Assembly: GCF_010093815.1 (NCBI RefSeq)
Contig: NW_022985549.1
Span: forward strand, 1,509,446 to 1,573,445
Reading direction: 5' to 3'
DNA: 64,000 nt
Source of the DNA: Pseudovirgaria hyperparasitica
Taxonomy: Eukaryota; Ascomycota; Dothideomycetes; Acrospermales; Acrospermaceae
Position 1 is the first letter of the stretch. Each line of letters opens with the position of its first letter. Both the position numbers and the translations under genes were made by a program. The notes beneath the pieces were generated by a model, which was not told where the DNA came from, did no database searches, and was given only the letters and a program-made list of their open reading frames with translations. Positions 19,401-32,012 of this stretch are shown here, piece after piece.

Positions 19401-22400
19401 ACCCGTCGGCTAGTTTCTAGTAATTTAATTCTTAACTTAACGATATTATGTGTGCGCTCGCTTAGCTTATAACTATCGGTTTCTATATTCTAATTTTCCT
19501 TAAGTCACCTAAGTATAGGCACCGTATATTAATTAGTTTATCTCTATGAATTCTATTAGAGTACCTAAACTAGTAGCCTAGTAGTTATTAGTTCGGGTAC
19601 TCTAACCTTTTATATTTTATGTTAAGAGTTTAATTCTATGGTAGGGTATCTTTTTTAGGTTCTTAGTCCTATATTTTTCTCGTATATAATAGTCCATATT
19701 AGTCTATTCTAGACTCTTCTATTATAGTATATCGCGTTACGTTTCTAAAATAGTTACTTACGCTTTCTTCGCGTCTAGTAACCGTGCGACACTTAAATTA
19801 TAGGGCTACCTTATAGAGTTTTCCTAGTGCGCGTCTAGATTTCCTAATTAAGTACTTCGTTCTCTATGATATCCTTCTTCTTTTTATAATAACCGCGACG
19901 TCGCTATGTTTATATTAATAATATACTATTCTATATCTTTTACTTATACGCAGCTATTATAGAACTTAAGATATATACCGCTGGTTCCTAGGTGTCCTCG
20001 TCCTTAGTGCAGTCCTTCTAACGGATTCTATATTTCTAAATACCATCTTTATTAATTCTATGTTTAATAATATAGTCTACTTCGAACACGTCTAGTCTAT
20101 CTTAGGGTATAATAGAGTATAACTATACGTTCGTGCGGTTATACACGTTAGGTTAAAATCTTTTAAGTAGTAAGACGTGGAACACATTATAGATTCTTAT
20201 ATCGCTTTCTAAGTCGAGCTTATAGGCTCTTATACTAATATAACGTTTGATTTAGAAGGGACCAGCTATTTTATAATTAAGCTTCTTATTTACTTATAAC
20301 GTTTATATATTATAGACGTTAAGAAGGACCTTATCGCCCTCCTCGTACGTCTAATCCTTAGCTAACCTATTATAGTACTTCGTATACGAGTCGTTTACTT
20401 ATTAGATTATAGCGCGATAGTTACGTACGGTTTTAAAGATTTTAATCGCTAATTCCTAAGCGTGGACGTTCACGTCTATTATTCGATTAAATTAGACTAT
20501 ATAAGGCTTAAAACCTATCCTTAGACTGCGTCCGAGGTTCGCCTAGAAAGGTATAATACTAGTCATGCTATAACGACTATTATTATATATGAACTCTACT
20601 ATACTTAGTAGGGAGGCCTAGTCGTCCTTACTCGAAATTATAGAATACGCGTAGATAGGCTTCGAGCGTCTAGTTCTATCGCTCTATCTAGCTATCCGTC
20701 TAAGGATGAAATACTATAGATATATTTCTATTCATGCTTACTATTTCGTAGAATAACGTCTAGAATTTAGACGTGAAGGTACTTCCTCGGTCCGTAACGA
20801 TCCTTTTTAGTATACTATAGACCTTAATAATCTCGTTCTAGAATACCTACGCTAGTTCTTTAGATATAATCGTCTTCTACACCGGGATATACCTAGATAT
20901 CTTTATAAGTCTATCCACGATAATAAGAATAGAATTATAACTTATTCTAAGTATCTCGCTTAGAGGTAAGTTAACTATAAAATCTATAGTAACGTCTTTC
21001 TATATAAAGAGGGGGACTAAAAGAGGCTATAAATTCCTATATAGCTTATACCTAGGGGCCTTCATTCTTTAATAAATCGGATAAGTAGCTATCTATTCTT
21101 CGACGTACTTAGGTATATCTTCCTAAAAATAGTACTAACGAATTAAGCTTAGGGTACGTATATACCTAAAGTGTCCTACTAGGTTAGCGTTATGGTATCG
21201 GCTAACTATATTAAATTACGCGTTATCTATTAGTATATAGTACTTTCTATTATAGTAAAGTAAGCCGTCTATAAAGGTCTACTTATAGTCTACTTTAGTC
21301 CGTAATAACCTATCTTACTATATTTTATATAACTTTAAAACTATCGGGTCTATCTTCTATAGATCTATAATTAACTAGGCGAGGTTAATTAGATATTCAC
21401 GCCAGGCATTATCACCCTTCCCAATAGCGCTAATAAACGGCCTACTAGGGACTTCGGTACCGCGTCTTTAGTTACCGGCTTCGGTCTTAGAGATTCGATT
21501 ACCGGCATCGACGTTAGTATCTCGCTAATCGTCTAATAACTTAAAATCTAACCTCGTCCTTAAGAGTTAGGCCTATAGCTACTCTAGGACCCTATAGCTA
21601 CTATAATTCTAGGCGCCTTCTTTATAGTTAGGTCTTCTTAATATTCTATTAGCTAGGTTTATACTTCTAGGTTAATAGTAGATTATAAAGTGAAAGTTCG
21701 TAAGCTACTTAGCCTATTAAACCTATCAACGGTTTAAAACCGTCATACTTATAAACCCCTTTAAGTTATAGTAATTAGTTAGTAACTCGACGTTATATAT
21801 AGTACCTTTAAGATAATATCGCTACTATTTAAATGACTCTACTATTACTAGTAGCTCTTAGTTATAGATAATATATCTAGTCTTAACATTAACTATTTTA
21901 CGCGAGAAGAACGTAACTAGATACTATTAGACCTTTTTAGACTTAGTTAGTCTAGGCTAGGAGAGAATACCTAAGATTATAAATTCTAACGCGTCGGTTT
22001 CGACGTGGATAGATTTAGTTAGATCGAAGTATACTAGTAATGGGGCAGTAATAAATACCTCTTTGATTTTCTCGAAGGAGGCCCTTTCGCCTTCTAATAA
22101 TTCTATAGGCTACAATTTAATATTACGCTATTTCTATCTACCGCGGACCGTAATAGACGAATCTATAGTAGTAGTACGCGCGTTAAGCGGTGCTACTAGC
22201 CGGGAGAAGTACTTAACGAATTTTTAGTAGTAATTAGCGAATCTAATAAAGACACGTATATCTTAAACCGATTTTAGTTTAGGCTAGTCCACGATAGTAG
22301 CGACCCTATCCCTTTCTATAGTTATACCTTAATTAGTAATAACGAAGCTAAGGAAGTTAACGTGGTCCTAGTAGAACTTATATTTAGATAGCTTAATATA

Positions 22401-25033
22401 TAGCTTATATTTTTCTAGTCTATCTAGGACTACGCGTACGTGCTAGATATATTCTTCTTCGTTATTAGAGAAGATAAAAATGTCGTTAAGGTATACGATG
22501 CACGTCGTGTTAAGTAGGCCTACTAGCGCGTTATTAATGTACGCTTAGAAGGTCCCTAGCGCGTTAGTTAGTCTAAAAGGGACTACTATATACTTAAAGT
22601 ATCTATAACGGGTCCTAAACGCCGTTTTCTACTTATCGCCCTTCTTAATATATAGGCGGTAGTAGGTATCGCGTAGATCGAGCTTAGTAAAGATCTTCGT
22701 ATACCCTAGTCTATTAATAGACTCGGAGATAAGAGGTAGTAGGTAACAATTCTTTCGCGTAATATTATTTAGGCTATAGTAGTCGATACATAGACGGAGA
22801 CTCCTATCCTTCTTCTTTATAAAGAGGATTAGAGCTCCGGCTAGGGATATACTAGGCCTAATCTATTCTCGCGTAAGGTTCTTTTCGATGTATTCTCGGA
22901 GGACCTATAGCTTAGGTTCTAATAGAGGGTAGATAGGTCCGTGTGGGGGTTATTAACCGTTCTTAAGGTTAATAGTAAGATCGGTAGATTGGTATTAAGG
23001 TAATTCGGACGAGTCGATCGCTAACGCGATATATTAGTATATTTTATACTAATATAGTAGGTTTTCGTCTACTTTAATACTAAGTTCTCTATTTTAAGTA
23101 AGTAAGAGGACGTAGATAGTAGAGATTACCTTTTTATAGTTCTTCTAGAATTATTTATCGTTAACTAGCTATACTAGGTTCTATTATAGTGGGTGCATGC
23201 ACTAGCCAGCTATTTTCTAGATAAAGTCTAGTTTCGGGTTATATTTTTCGAGCTATAGTATACCGAGAATCATGTTAAAGGGGCTATCTACTACGATAAA
23301 GGTTAAGTAGTAGGGTTTCTACTTCCCCCCGCTATCCTAGATACCGTATTTAATAGTATAGGTACCCTACGATTTAATAGGACTATCGATACTATAGAAG
23401 GTAGTATCTATTAATACTTAAATATCGACGTTAAGTTCTCGTGCTTATTAAGTCGATATAACGTTAGTAGCTAAACCGCTATTAAGTATTACGGTCTAAT
23501 GTTATCCACGGGGGACCTTAATAGGCCTAGCCTATAGTTCGATATACTAGTTAGCTAGTTATCCCTCTATTTTAGTTATATCTATAAGTCACGAGGGTTT
23601 CTCGTAGGTAGTTAGTTTTTTATATTATATACTAGGTAGTTAGGCGCGATATATCCTAGCTACTAGTACTTATAGTATATAACTAACTTAGTATCTATAT
23701 TAGTATTCAGTGGTTTCCTAGAGCGGTACTCGGGTACTATATGGCCTATCCTACTATAAGTATAGTAGGTGACTTTAGGTCGTTTATACGAGTCGTTTCT
23801 CGCGTCTTAATATATCGACCGGTAGAAAGATCCGCGGTATAGGCCTCGTCCTCTTAAGTTCGTAGAGTAGTAGTACCCATAAGGTATTCCGCGCGATCTA
23901 TTACTAAACCGGTCCTCTTTAGATGATTTCGTATCGGATTAGATTAGTAGGGATAGTCGTGCGCCTATACGGCGTTGGTTATTTATTATATACTAGTGTC
24001 GTTCTACGAGATTCGCGAGTGCCTAAAGGTTAGTAGAGATAGACGTTATAAGGTTAATACGTTTCTTTACGCTCGGATTAAGGGACCTTTTAAAGTCGTC
24101 GTATTATTAAACCATATAATCTTTCTCGGCTTCTCTCTAGAGAGGTCGGAGGTATTTAAGAAGTTATAACGGGGATTATCTTTCTCGCTATTAAGTCTTA
24201 AAGATATAGCTCTAAGCCTATTCGCGTCGCTCGGCTCTATCGCCGAAGTATTAAAGAAGGAATTCGGTGAACGTGTCCTAGTTATACGTATCCTTAGAGT
24301 GTTTAATTCGATATACCATCTAACGTTTAGATAGCGTTAGGTCTAGGTAGTTCTATACGAATCTAATCTTATTACTATCGTTCGTGAATAGGTGGAAGAA
24401 TCGGCTATACTAGTAAGTCTATTCGTGAAAGCTCCTTCTAGTTTTACCGTCGAAGTAAGGTAGTTTCTTAGGCTAAGGTAACTAGAATAGTAATAGACTT
24501 AGTTAGACTATTTTAGCTTAAGTTAGTCTATATTAGTATAGGTTAGTTACTACTAGTACTAAAGCGCGTAGTACGGCTTTGAGTCTAGTAGTTTATCCTT
24601 ATACTTTATTAAGTTCGCGAAGTTACTACTCGAGCTAAGTCTAACGCTACCTCTCTATATATAGCTTAGTATATACGTCGTCGTAAGGCGTGGTTAATAT
24701 TAGTTAGTTCTAATAAATTAGTTCGTTAACGTTAATAGGGTCTAGTCTTATAGTAAGGATAGGTCTAGTATAGTATAAACTAGACCGCGATGGAGTATAA
24801 TAGACTCCTTCCTTATTATCTAGGTAATCTTCTATGGTTATACGGAATACCGTACTAGTTATTAGTGCGATAGCCTATAGGGTATGCTCGTCGGTGGAGG
24901 TGGTCGTAGAGAGACTATTCTCTTCGTTTAGATTTAGAGAGAGTCTCTCGTATAAGGTAGTACTACGGGTATTATAGCGCGTAGTAGAAGCTATCTCTAT
25001 AAGCTACCGTCGTGCTATATAGAGAGGAATTAA

Positions 25034-25273
25034 AATATAAAGAGTAAAGACGTAGGATAGTAGTCTAATAGTTTATAGAGAGATATAGGAATATATTTAT
25101 AGAGTAGTCTTACTCTTATACGAGGTTGATTCCTAACGAGTAGGAATCGGTTTATACGGTCTACTTATATAGTAACCTCGCTTAACCTAGCTAACTCATC
25201 CCAGCTCTAGCCGCTACGTGGCTGCATGGATTAGAATAGTCTATATAGGTCCGTTAGGGTTCCCGTTCTAACA
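25034..25273 (-). repeat. ChrA minus copy, 5' LTR
   Basis: 240 bp; pairs with 9001-9238 and with both LTRs of the plus copy. Contains the hairpin GATTCCTA-ACGAG-TAGGAATC. Confidence 0.9.
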
Positions 25274-25278
25274 CTCGT

Positions 25279-26240
25279 AAGGTTAGTACGATAGCGCAAC
25301 CTACGGTAAATAAACTTAATAGCTATAGCGATGCTAAGATCGAAGTAGTAGGTTACATAGGCCTCCGAGTTCGATCTAATTACTACTTCTTTTTAGGGAA
25401 GTCTATTAAGTTTATATAGTAGTTAGCTTACTAGAGTAAGTCCTTATCTCGTTAATTATCTTTAACGGTTAGCTAACTTATTCTAGGGTAGCTATTCTCG
25501 GACCCTCCTATCGACGGAACGCTCTATAAGGAATTTATCGATAGTCTTATTAAGGCGTACGCTAGTAGTTAGCACGCCTCGATTCTAAAGGATCTACTTC
25601 TATTCTATATAATGGATAAGTTCGGTAACTACTATTATTCTTAGGATATCGTGGTAGGAGGAGAGATCTTTCGGGATCCTTCAAAACGCCTAGATAGGTT
25701 ATATTCCTATACTATTCCGGCTATCCTAGGCATGATGGCTCGCGGCGTATACTAGTACTTTAGCGATAGCGTCTATAGTTCTTATTCTACTAGTAAAGGC
25801 ATCTTTAGGGAGTGTGTATAGCTTTTTTCTAACGGGTTCCTACTATTTAAAGGTACCTATTTAAACTATTTCCACTAAGGGAATAGGAAATTCTATAGTA
25901 TATCGCGTTATAAGTTATTCCTTTATATCGTTAAAGGCTTTTAATAGGTTTAACGCGTTCCTATAGTGTACCGTAGCGAGCGTAACGTCATTAAAAAGCG
26001 CTAATATACCGAGTAGTCTTTATTTATAGAGATAACTAAGGCTACTAGAAAGTATTTGGCTACCAAACTTTATTAAAAGAAGTTATTAGGTCTTAAGGAG
26101 ACTAGGTCAAACTCTAAGGCTAGTCCTTCGCTCGTGAGTTAGATTTATATCTCGTATAATCTCTAGCTAATTAAAAGGTTATAGCTATAATAGAATAGAT
26201 GTATTACGGCGGTCCGGAGGTCCTTATTCCTAGCTTTAAT
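25279..26240 (+). other. Opposite-strand coding-like tract of the outer element, part 2
   Basis: Plus-strand composition looks coding and globular here (hydrophobic/charged alternation, aromatic-rich), opposite to the outer element's minus-strand pol. It follows directly on the ChrA target site. It is a fossil with several breaks. No family was recognised. Confidence 0.42.
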
Positions 26241-26899
26241 AATACTATACCTCCCGACCCGAGTATTATCCCTATTCGTTCTATATAGAACCTTAAAGAT
26301 AAAGGACTTCCGCTTAACGAAGCCGTTAAAGATTGGTTTAGTCGTCCGATAAACGCGTTTAGCGAGGTTAGCTACACGCCTTAAGGGCTACTATATAAGT
26401 TCTTAATTAACGATAGCATGCCCGAGGAGGGCGAGAAGGTATTAGTATAATTTACGAAGAATCCACTGAATTCTACTCGTAAGGTCTAGGACTAAGTAGG
26501 CGGCTTCTATTTTATAATGATACCCTATCTTATTAAGCATTAAAAGGCGTTAACGGCTTTCTTTTATCTCTATTTGGTCTTACGGTTCTTAAATAGCGAT
26601 TTTAGACTTATATAATATCATTATAAGTCCACGTCTTCTTTCTTTAACCTCCTAGTAATTTCTAAGGCTCGTTAATCTTCTTTAATAGCTATATATATTC
26701 TAAATAAGTAAATAGGGGGTTAGTAGTACTATATATAAAGGAGATAATTAGGGAAAGACTAAAGTTAGTTATATTCTAAGCTTTCCTATAATAGCTTTAA
26801 AGGTAATATCTTTTTCCATAGGGAGTACCTCTCTCCCTCTAATCTATTAACTCGTCTTAACGCGCTAGCCATAGCCGCTTAGGTTTCTCTACTACGTTC

Positions 26900-29800
26900 A
26901 TCTATATAGGATCGCTTTCTCTTTCGCGTGTAAGGTTCGCTTTCTATAAGATCCCGTATAGGGACGTCCGAGTCGGTTAGGGGTTATTTATTTACTTTAT
27001 TAACCTCCTTTAACACTTCTTCTATATCCGAGTCTATATCTATACTTATAGGATTCTTATATTCTAGTTAGATATCCTTATCTAAGTCTATTCGTGTATT
27101 ATTAAACTCGTCTCCTAAGCTTATTTCTTTAGATAATTCTTCCTGTCTCGCTTCTATCGTGGCTTCCTCTACTATATTAATCTCGTTTAACGGGTTATCT
27201 ATCGGTTTCTTAGTTATCGTTTAGGCTTCCTCTACCCTTAGAGCATTATAGCTCTCTTTAATGTTTATTATTAGTAGTTATATTACTCCGCTATTCTCGT
27301 GTTATTCTTCTAGTATATTTCTTAGTTCGTTAATAACGATTAGCACTAGTACAATTAACGTAGTTGTGGTAGCTCTCCGTTTACGTCGATTTCTTATATT
27401 AGTAAGCCTAATTTAACGCGTAATATCTATATCTATCGAGCTCTCCCCTACTAAGAACGAACGTACGCCCTTATACGTTAACTCTCGTTAACTCCGTAGC
27501 TACTATAGCCGATTCTACTCCTTCTTAGGAAGGGAGGATAGAGTCGTCTAATATAGAGTAGGTTTCTCTTTCTCTAAAACCTTCTTAATATCTAGTAAGT
27601 GAGGTGCCACTTAATTCCTAATTTCCTTAGACATTTATAAGTTAATCTCCTATCTCGTCTAGAAGTTATCTAGCTTATTAATATCTCTTACCGTAATTAG
27701 CCTATTACCATATATAAGGTGTCGTAGGATACGTCCGTTAGGTGTTTCTAGCGCGTATATATCTAAGGGGTGTTACATGTGAACCTTATAGGGACCTAAG
27801 TAGTTTATTTTAAACTTCATTTTCTATTTATTCTTTAGTAAAATGATTTAACCGATAGGTAGTCGCGCCTAGTCTTTAGGTTTAAGCCGAGTCGGATCTA
27901 TAAGGTCTCGGCGAGCGGCTTCTATAAGTAGTTTATTTAGCGCTAGCGTCCTAGCGTGTTATACTTTCTTAACTCGCTTAATAAGTTCGTTAAAGGATAT
28001 TAACTTATCCTTTTCTCTAGGAATATTCCCTAGTAAGTTAGGGTGCTATCTATATACTAGATAATATAGACTAACTCCTATACTCCTATATCGTCGGATC
28101 CTCGTGGCGAAAACGGCGGCTAGTAAGTATATATCCTAGTTAGTTACTAGTTTACCTATATATATACGGGTAAGGATACCTCCTAAGGTTCTATTAAGGC
28201 GTTCGACCTTTCCGTTTATACGAGGGTAATAAGACGTAGTAAGTTTATATTCCGTCTTAAGGATACGTAGTAGTACACCAACCACTCTTAATAGGAACTA
28301 TTAACCGTTATCTAAGGTTAGTGCGGCGGGGGGTCTAAAATCTATAAAGATTCGTTCGTAAATGAACCTCGCGACGGACTCTACGGTCGCCTTAGGGCCT
28401 GCCTATATAATAGGCCATCCCGTTATATAGTTAATTACTATTATTACCTAACTATTACCGTTATACATAGTAGGGAGTACGCCTATAAAGTCGATACCCT
28501 ATTCTTTAAAGGGTGCTCGGCGTGTAACCCTATAAAACTATCTCTCGTATTATGGATTTGGTGGCACTCGTTACGCTAATTAGTATTAACGGCAATTACG
28601 AGCGACTACCTCTACGTCTTTCTTTATTTTAAACTACTAGCCTTGTTTTTCTAGGGCTTCTAGTAGTCCGGGCCATATAAAGTAACCGAATTATTAATAT
28701 ATAGTTTCTACTAGCGACTTATAGTATTATTCCGGGATATAAGGCGCTGAATTTTCCGCTAAATCTTCTTAACTATTATTAAAATCCTATAGCTTATATT
28801 AAAGTTTACTCTCGGCGTCGAGACGTAGTTAAGATAGGATTTTAGGAGAGACTTTTAGTACATGCTCTATCGGGTCGGCTCCTTTTAGAAACTCGATGAT
28901 TTAGACTATAAGAACGTGTTCGTTAACTTTACTTAACGGCATCGCGGAGATCTCGCCTTAGAAGTCTAGCCTTCTACTAATGGCGTTAGGTACTACCGCC
29001 TTAGATTCTAGGCGATATTTTATATCGAGATCGAAGCTTCCGAACTTATTAATCTATCTATCTACACGGCCTCCTTATTCCTTTATAGACTTAAGGAACT
29101 ATAGGCTATGGTAATCGGTTAGAATCGTCGTCTTCTTCGTTCCTAGTAGATATCCCTAAGTACGTAGGGCGTATTTAATGGTAAGGAGTTCTTTTTTATA
29201 AACCGGATAGTTAAGCTCGGCGCCATTAAGCTTTCGTCCGTTAAACGCGATTAGCTAATACTACTTACTAGGATCCTTCTAGTAGATTACTATACCGATC
29301 GCATAGTTACTTATATCCGTTTTAATATAGAAGGGCTTAGTCTTATTAGGTTAAGCTAGAACCGGTTCGGAATATAGGGTATTCTTTAGGGTCTTAAAGG
29401 TAAACGCCGTTAATAGCGTCCATTAAATAGACCTGTATTTCTATTTACGGATAAGAGGGTCTACTTCCTTAAGGAGGTCTATTAGGGGTACGGCGATACT
29501 CACGAATCCCTAGATATACCTCTAATAATAATTCGCTAGGCTAAGGAACTATTAGACTTCGCTAACGTTCGTAGGCTCTAGCCATTCGCAAATTACCTTA
29601 ATCTTATCCTTTATTAGGCGAAGTTATCCTTATAAGACGTGGTATCTATAGAAGTTAACTTCGGTCTAGCTAAAACTATATTTCTCTAGATTAGTAAGTA
29701 AGTAGTATTCACGGAGTAGGGTAAGTACTTTTAATAGTATTCTAGTATGTTCTTCCATATCTTCGGAAAAGATAATAATATTATTAAGGTATATAACCAC

Positions 29801-31774
29801 GGATTTATATAGTAGGGGTTAAAGGACTCGATTTATTATCTTTTAGAATATAATAGGTGCGTTTAATAGACCGAACGGCATTACCTTAAACTCGTATTTA
29901 CCATAAATCGTGTTAAAGGCGGTCTTAGGGACGTCTTCGTCGGCTACTCGTACTTACTAAAACCCTAAGGTTAAGTCTATCTTACTAAACACTATTAACT
30001 AGCCGAAGGCACGTAGGCATTCGTCTATATATAGAAGAGGGGTCGTATCCTTACGCGTGAGTATGTTAAGTACTTGATAATTAATATATATTCGCTATTT
30101 GCCTCCGGGTTTAGATACGAAAAGTACTAGGCTACCCTAGGCACTTCCTAATTCTTAGATAAGCCCTCGCTCGATAAGCTTCTATATCTACTTCTACTAT
30201 TTAGCGATTTATTCTAGGGAGAGGCGGTAGACGGCGTTATTAACGGGTCGGCCGTCTTCTATATCTATCTTATAGTCCCATTATCTCGAAGGTAGTAGTC
30301 CTTTAGGTAGCTTCTCTTTAAAGACGTCCTAGTACTCCGTTAAAACCGTTTATAGTATTAGATCGGGTGCCTATAGTATAGGAGGGTTATCTTTCCTAAT
30401 AAACCACATTATACCTTGCTTATAGCCGTTTAGATATTATTTCCGTGCTTAGCTAGCGGTAAGGATGTTTAGCACTTATTCTCCTTATAAGTTAATATCG
30501 ATTAACGCGGGAATCCCCTTAAGGAGATACTCCTTAGTCCTTTCTTAAGCTACTAGCCTTCTAATTACTAGAGAATAGAATCTCTATAATATATCGGGAT
30601 CCTATTTATAAAGCCATTTATAACCTAGAATTAGATCGTAGCCCTTAAGGTCGAGTACTCTCACGGAGATTTCGTAAGTAAAGCTTTCTATATAAAGAGG
30701 GATTTTTATAACTTCTCGACTTATTATTAGGGCTCCTAACAGAAGCTTAACACGTATTACGGGGGTAGATTACGGTACTAGCTTTAGACGTCTAGTAACC
30801 TTCGTTAACGTATACGTTCTATTAGCCCTATAGTTAATAAGAACTAAAACCCTCTAGGGGTGGACTTCCCCTACGTAAGCCTTAAGTTCTAGTAACTATC
30901 TACTAATAGAGTTTAGTTAATAGAGGCGATCGTCGATAACGTCCGTTAACTCCTCTTAATAATAGTAGACACTCTCTAGCGATTCGTAAAGCGCGTTAAT
31001 ATATTTATAGTTCTAGATATTTATCTTATTTTCATCGGTATTATTAGTATAGAAGCTCTTATAGTTACTTATAGTATCTTCTATATCCACTACGGGCGAC
31101 TAGCTTTTAGGGCCTCTTCGTTAAAGACGCTTAACACGTCGTCCTTAGTAGTAATATAGGCTAGCTTATCTAGAGTCGGATTTTCGGGGTAGAATCTCGA
31201 GATATATCCTAACTTCTTATAGTTAAAGTATTCTCGGGTTTCATTAAGAGCTCTTAACGAGCCTCCTTAGTATTTACCACGGCCTTAGCCTCGGTTCCAG
31301 CCTCTACCGCGGCCTCGGTTACTCTATTAACGCTTTATAAACGCGTGGAGCTTACCCTCGTCTCTAGAGTAGTCGCCTAATTTATCTTCGCGTATATATA
31401 AGTCCTTAGAAGGTTTAAATTCTTCCGGTTCCTCCTCTTTATCTTAGTAATATATAGTATTAATATAATGAGTAGCCTCCCGCCTATAGTATTCGTTTCT
31501 AGAGTAGGTATATAAGGCTTCCTCTAGCCTCTTTACCTATAGATACTACTCTCCTAATTCTATAGGAGGAAAGGGCTACTTTTCGATCTTACGTTAAACC
31601 TTAGACTTAAGAGCGCCTAGAATTCTACGCTATATCTTATATTTAGAAGGTATAGGTTATAGAAGTCGTGCCTTTTTAACGATAGCGTCGATAAGCTTTA
31701 AGATAGATCCGAAACGATATTAAGTAAGGTTCTTCTATTCCTTTCTACGCTATTCGGGGCGATTAGTAGAGATA
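26900..31774 (-). other. Pol region of the outer gypsy element (decayed)
   Basis: Minus-strand remnants from right to left: gag end with an Arg/Gly-rich segment near 31.3 kb, protease region, RT active-site block near 29.77-29.80 kb, RNase H, integrase core with its Pro/Gly-rich catalytic-loop block near 28.2 kb, and a post-integrase tail. Breaks are numerous. ChrA's plus copy ends this segment on the right. Confidence 0.75.
31770..31774 (+). repeat. Target site duplication AGATA of the ChrA plus copy (left)
   Basis: AGATA at 31770-31774 recurs at 39951-39955, immediately outside both LTRs. Confidence 0.88.
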
Positions 31775-32012
31775 TGTTAGGACGGGAACCATAATAGACC
31801 TATATAGACCATTCTAATCCATGCAGCCACGTAGTGGCTAGAGCTAGGTTGAGTTAGCTAAGTTAAGCGATGTCACTATATAAGTAGACCGTATAAACCG
31901 ATTCCTACTTATTAGGAATCAACCTCGTATAAGAGTAAGATTACTCTATAAATACATTCCTATATCTCTCTATAAACTATTAGACTACTATCCCACATCT
32001 TCACTCTTTATA
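31775..32012 (+). repeat. ChrA plus copy, 5' LTR
   Basis: TGTTAGGACGGG...CTCTTTATA. TATAAA at 31892-31897 lies about 22 nt before AGGAATCAA (31914-31922), which is nearly complementary to sequence just after the LTR (32015-32023); the mismatches are transitions. This fits self-priming. Confidence 0.92.

Larger units (their letters stand above)
9001..25273 (-). mobile_element. Chromovirus ChrA, minus-strand copy (Ty3/gypsy), fossil with nested insertions
   Basis: LTRs lie at 25034-25273 (5') and 9001-9238 (3'), TG...TA/CA ends, target duplication CTCGT. Without the nested TRIM and ChrB it is about 8.0 kb, matching the plus copy at 31775-39950 over its full length in inverse orientation. Order on the minus strand from 25.0 kb downward: gag with a zinc-knuckle remnant near 23.8 kb, protease near 23.5 kb, RT about 22.2-22.9 kb, RNase H about 21.7-22.0 kb, integrase about 20.3-21.3 kb, chromodomain near 20.0 kb. 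A plus-strand coding-like tract follows between pol and the 3' LTR. It is broken in dozens of places. The LTRs differ by 11 transitions and one 2-nt gap by my count. It is younger than the outer element and older than TRIM and ChrB. Confidence 0.9.

Noticed and set aside
16920-24169. Short frames of 60-67 codons at 16920, 18147 and 23975 (plus)
   Set aside because: They lie opposite decayed pol/gag of minus-strand elements and have no independent support.
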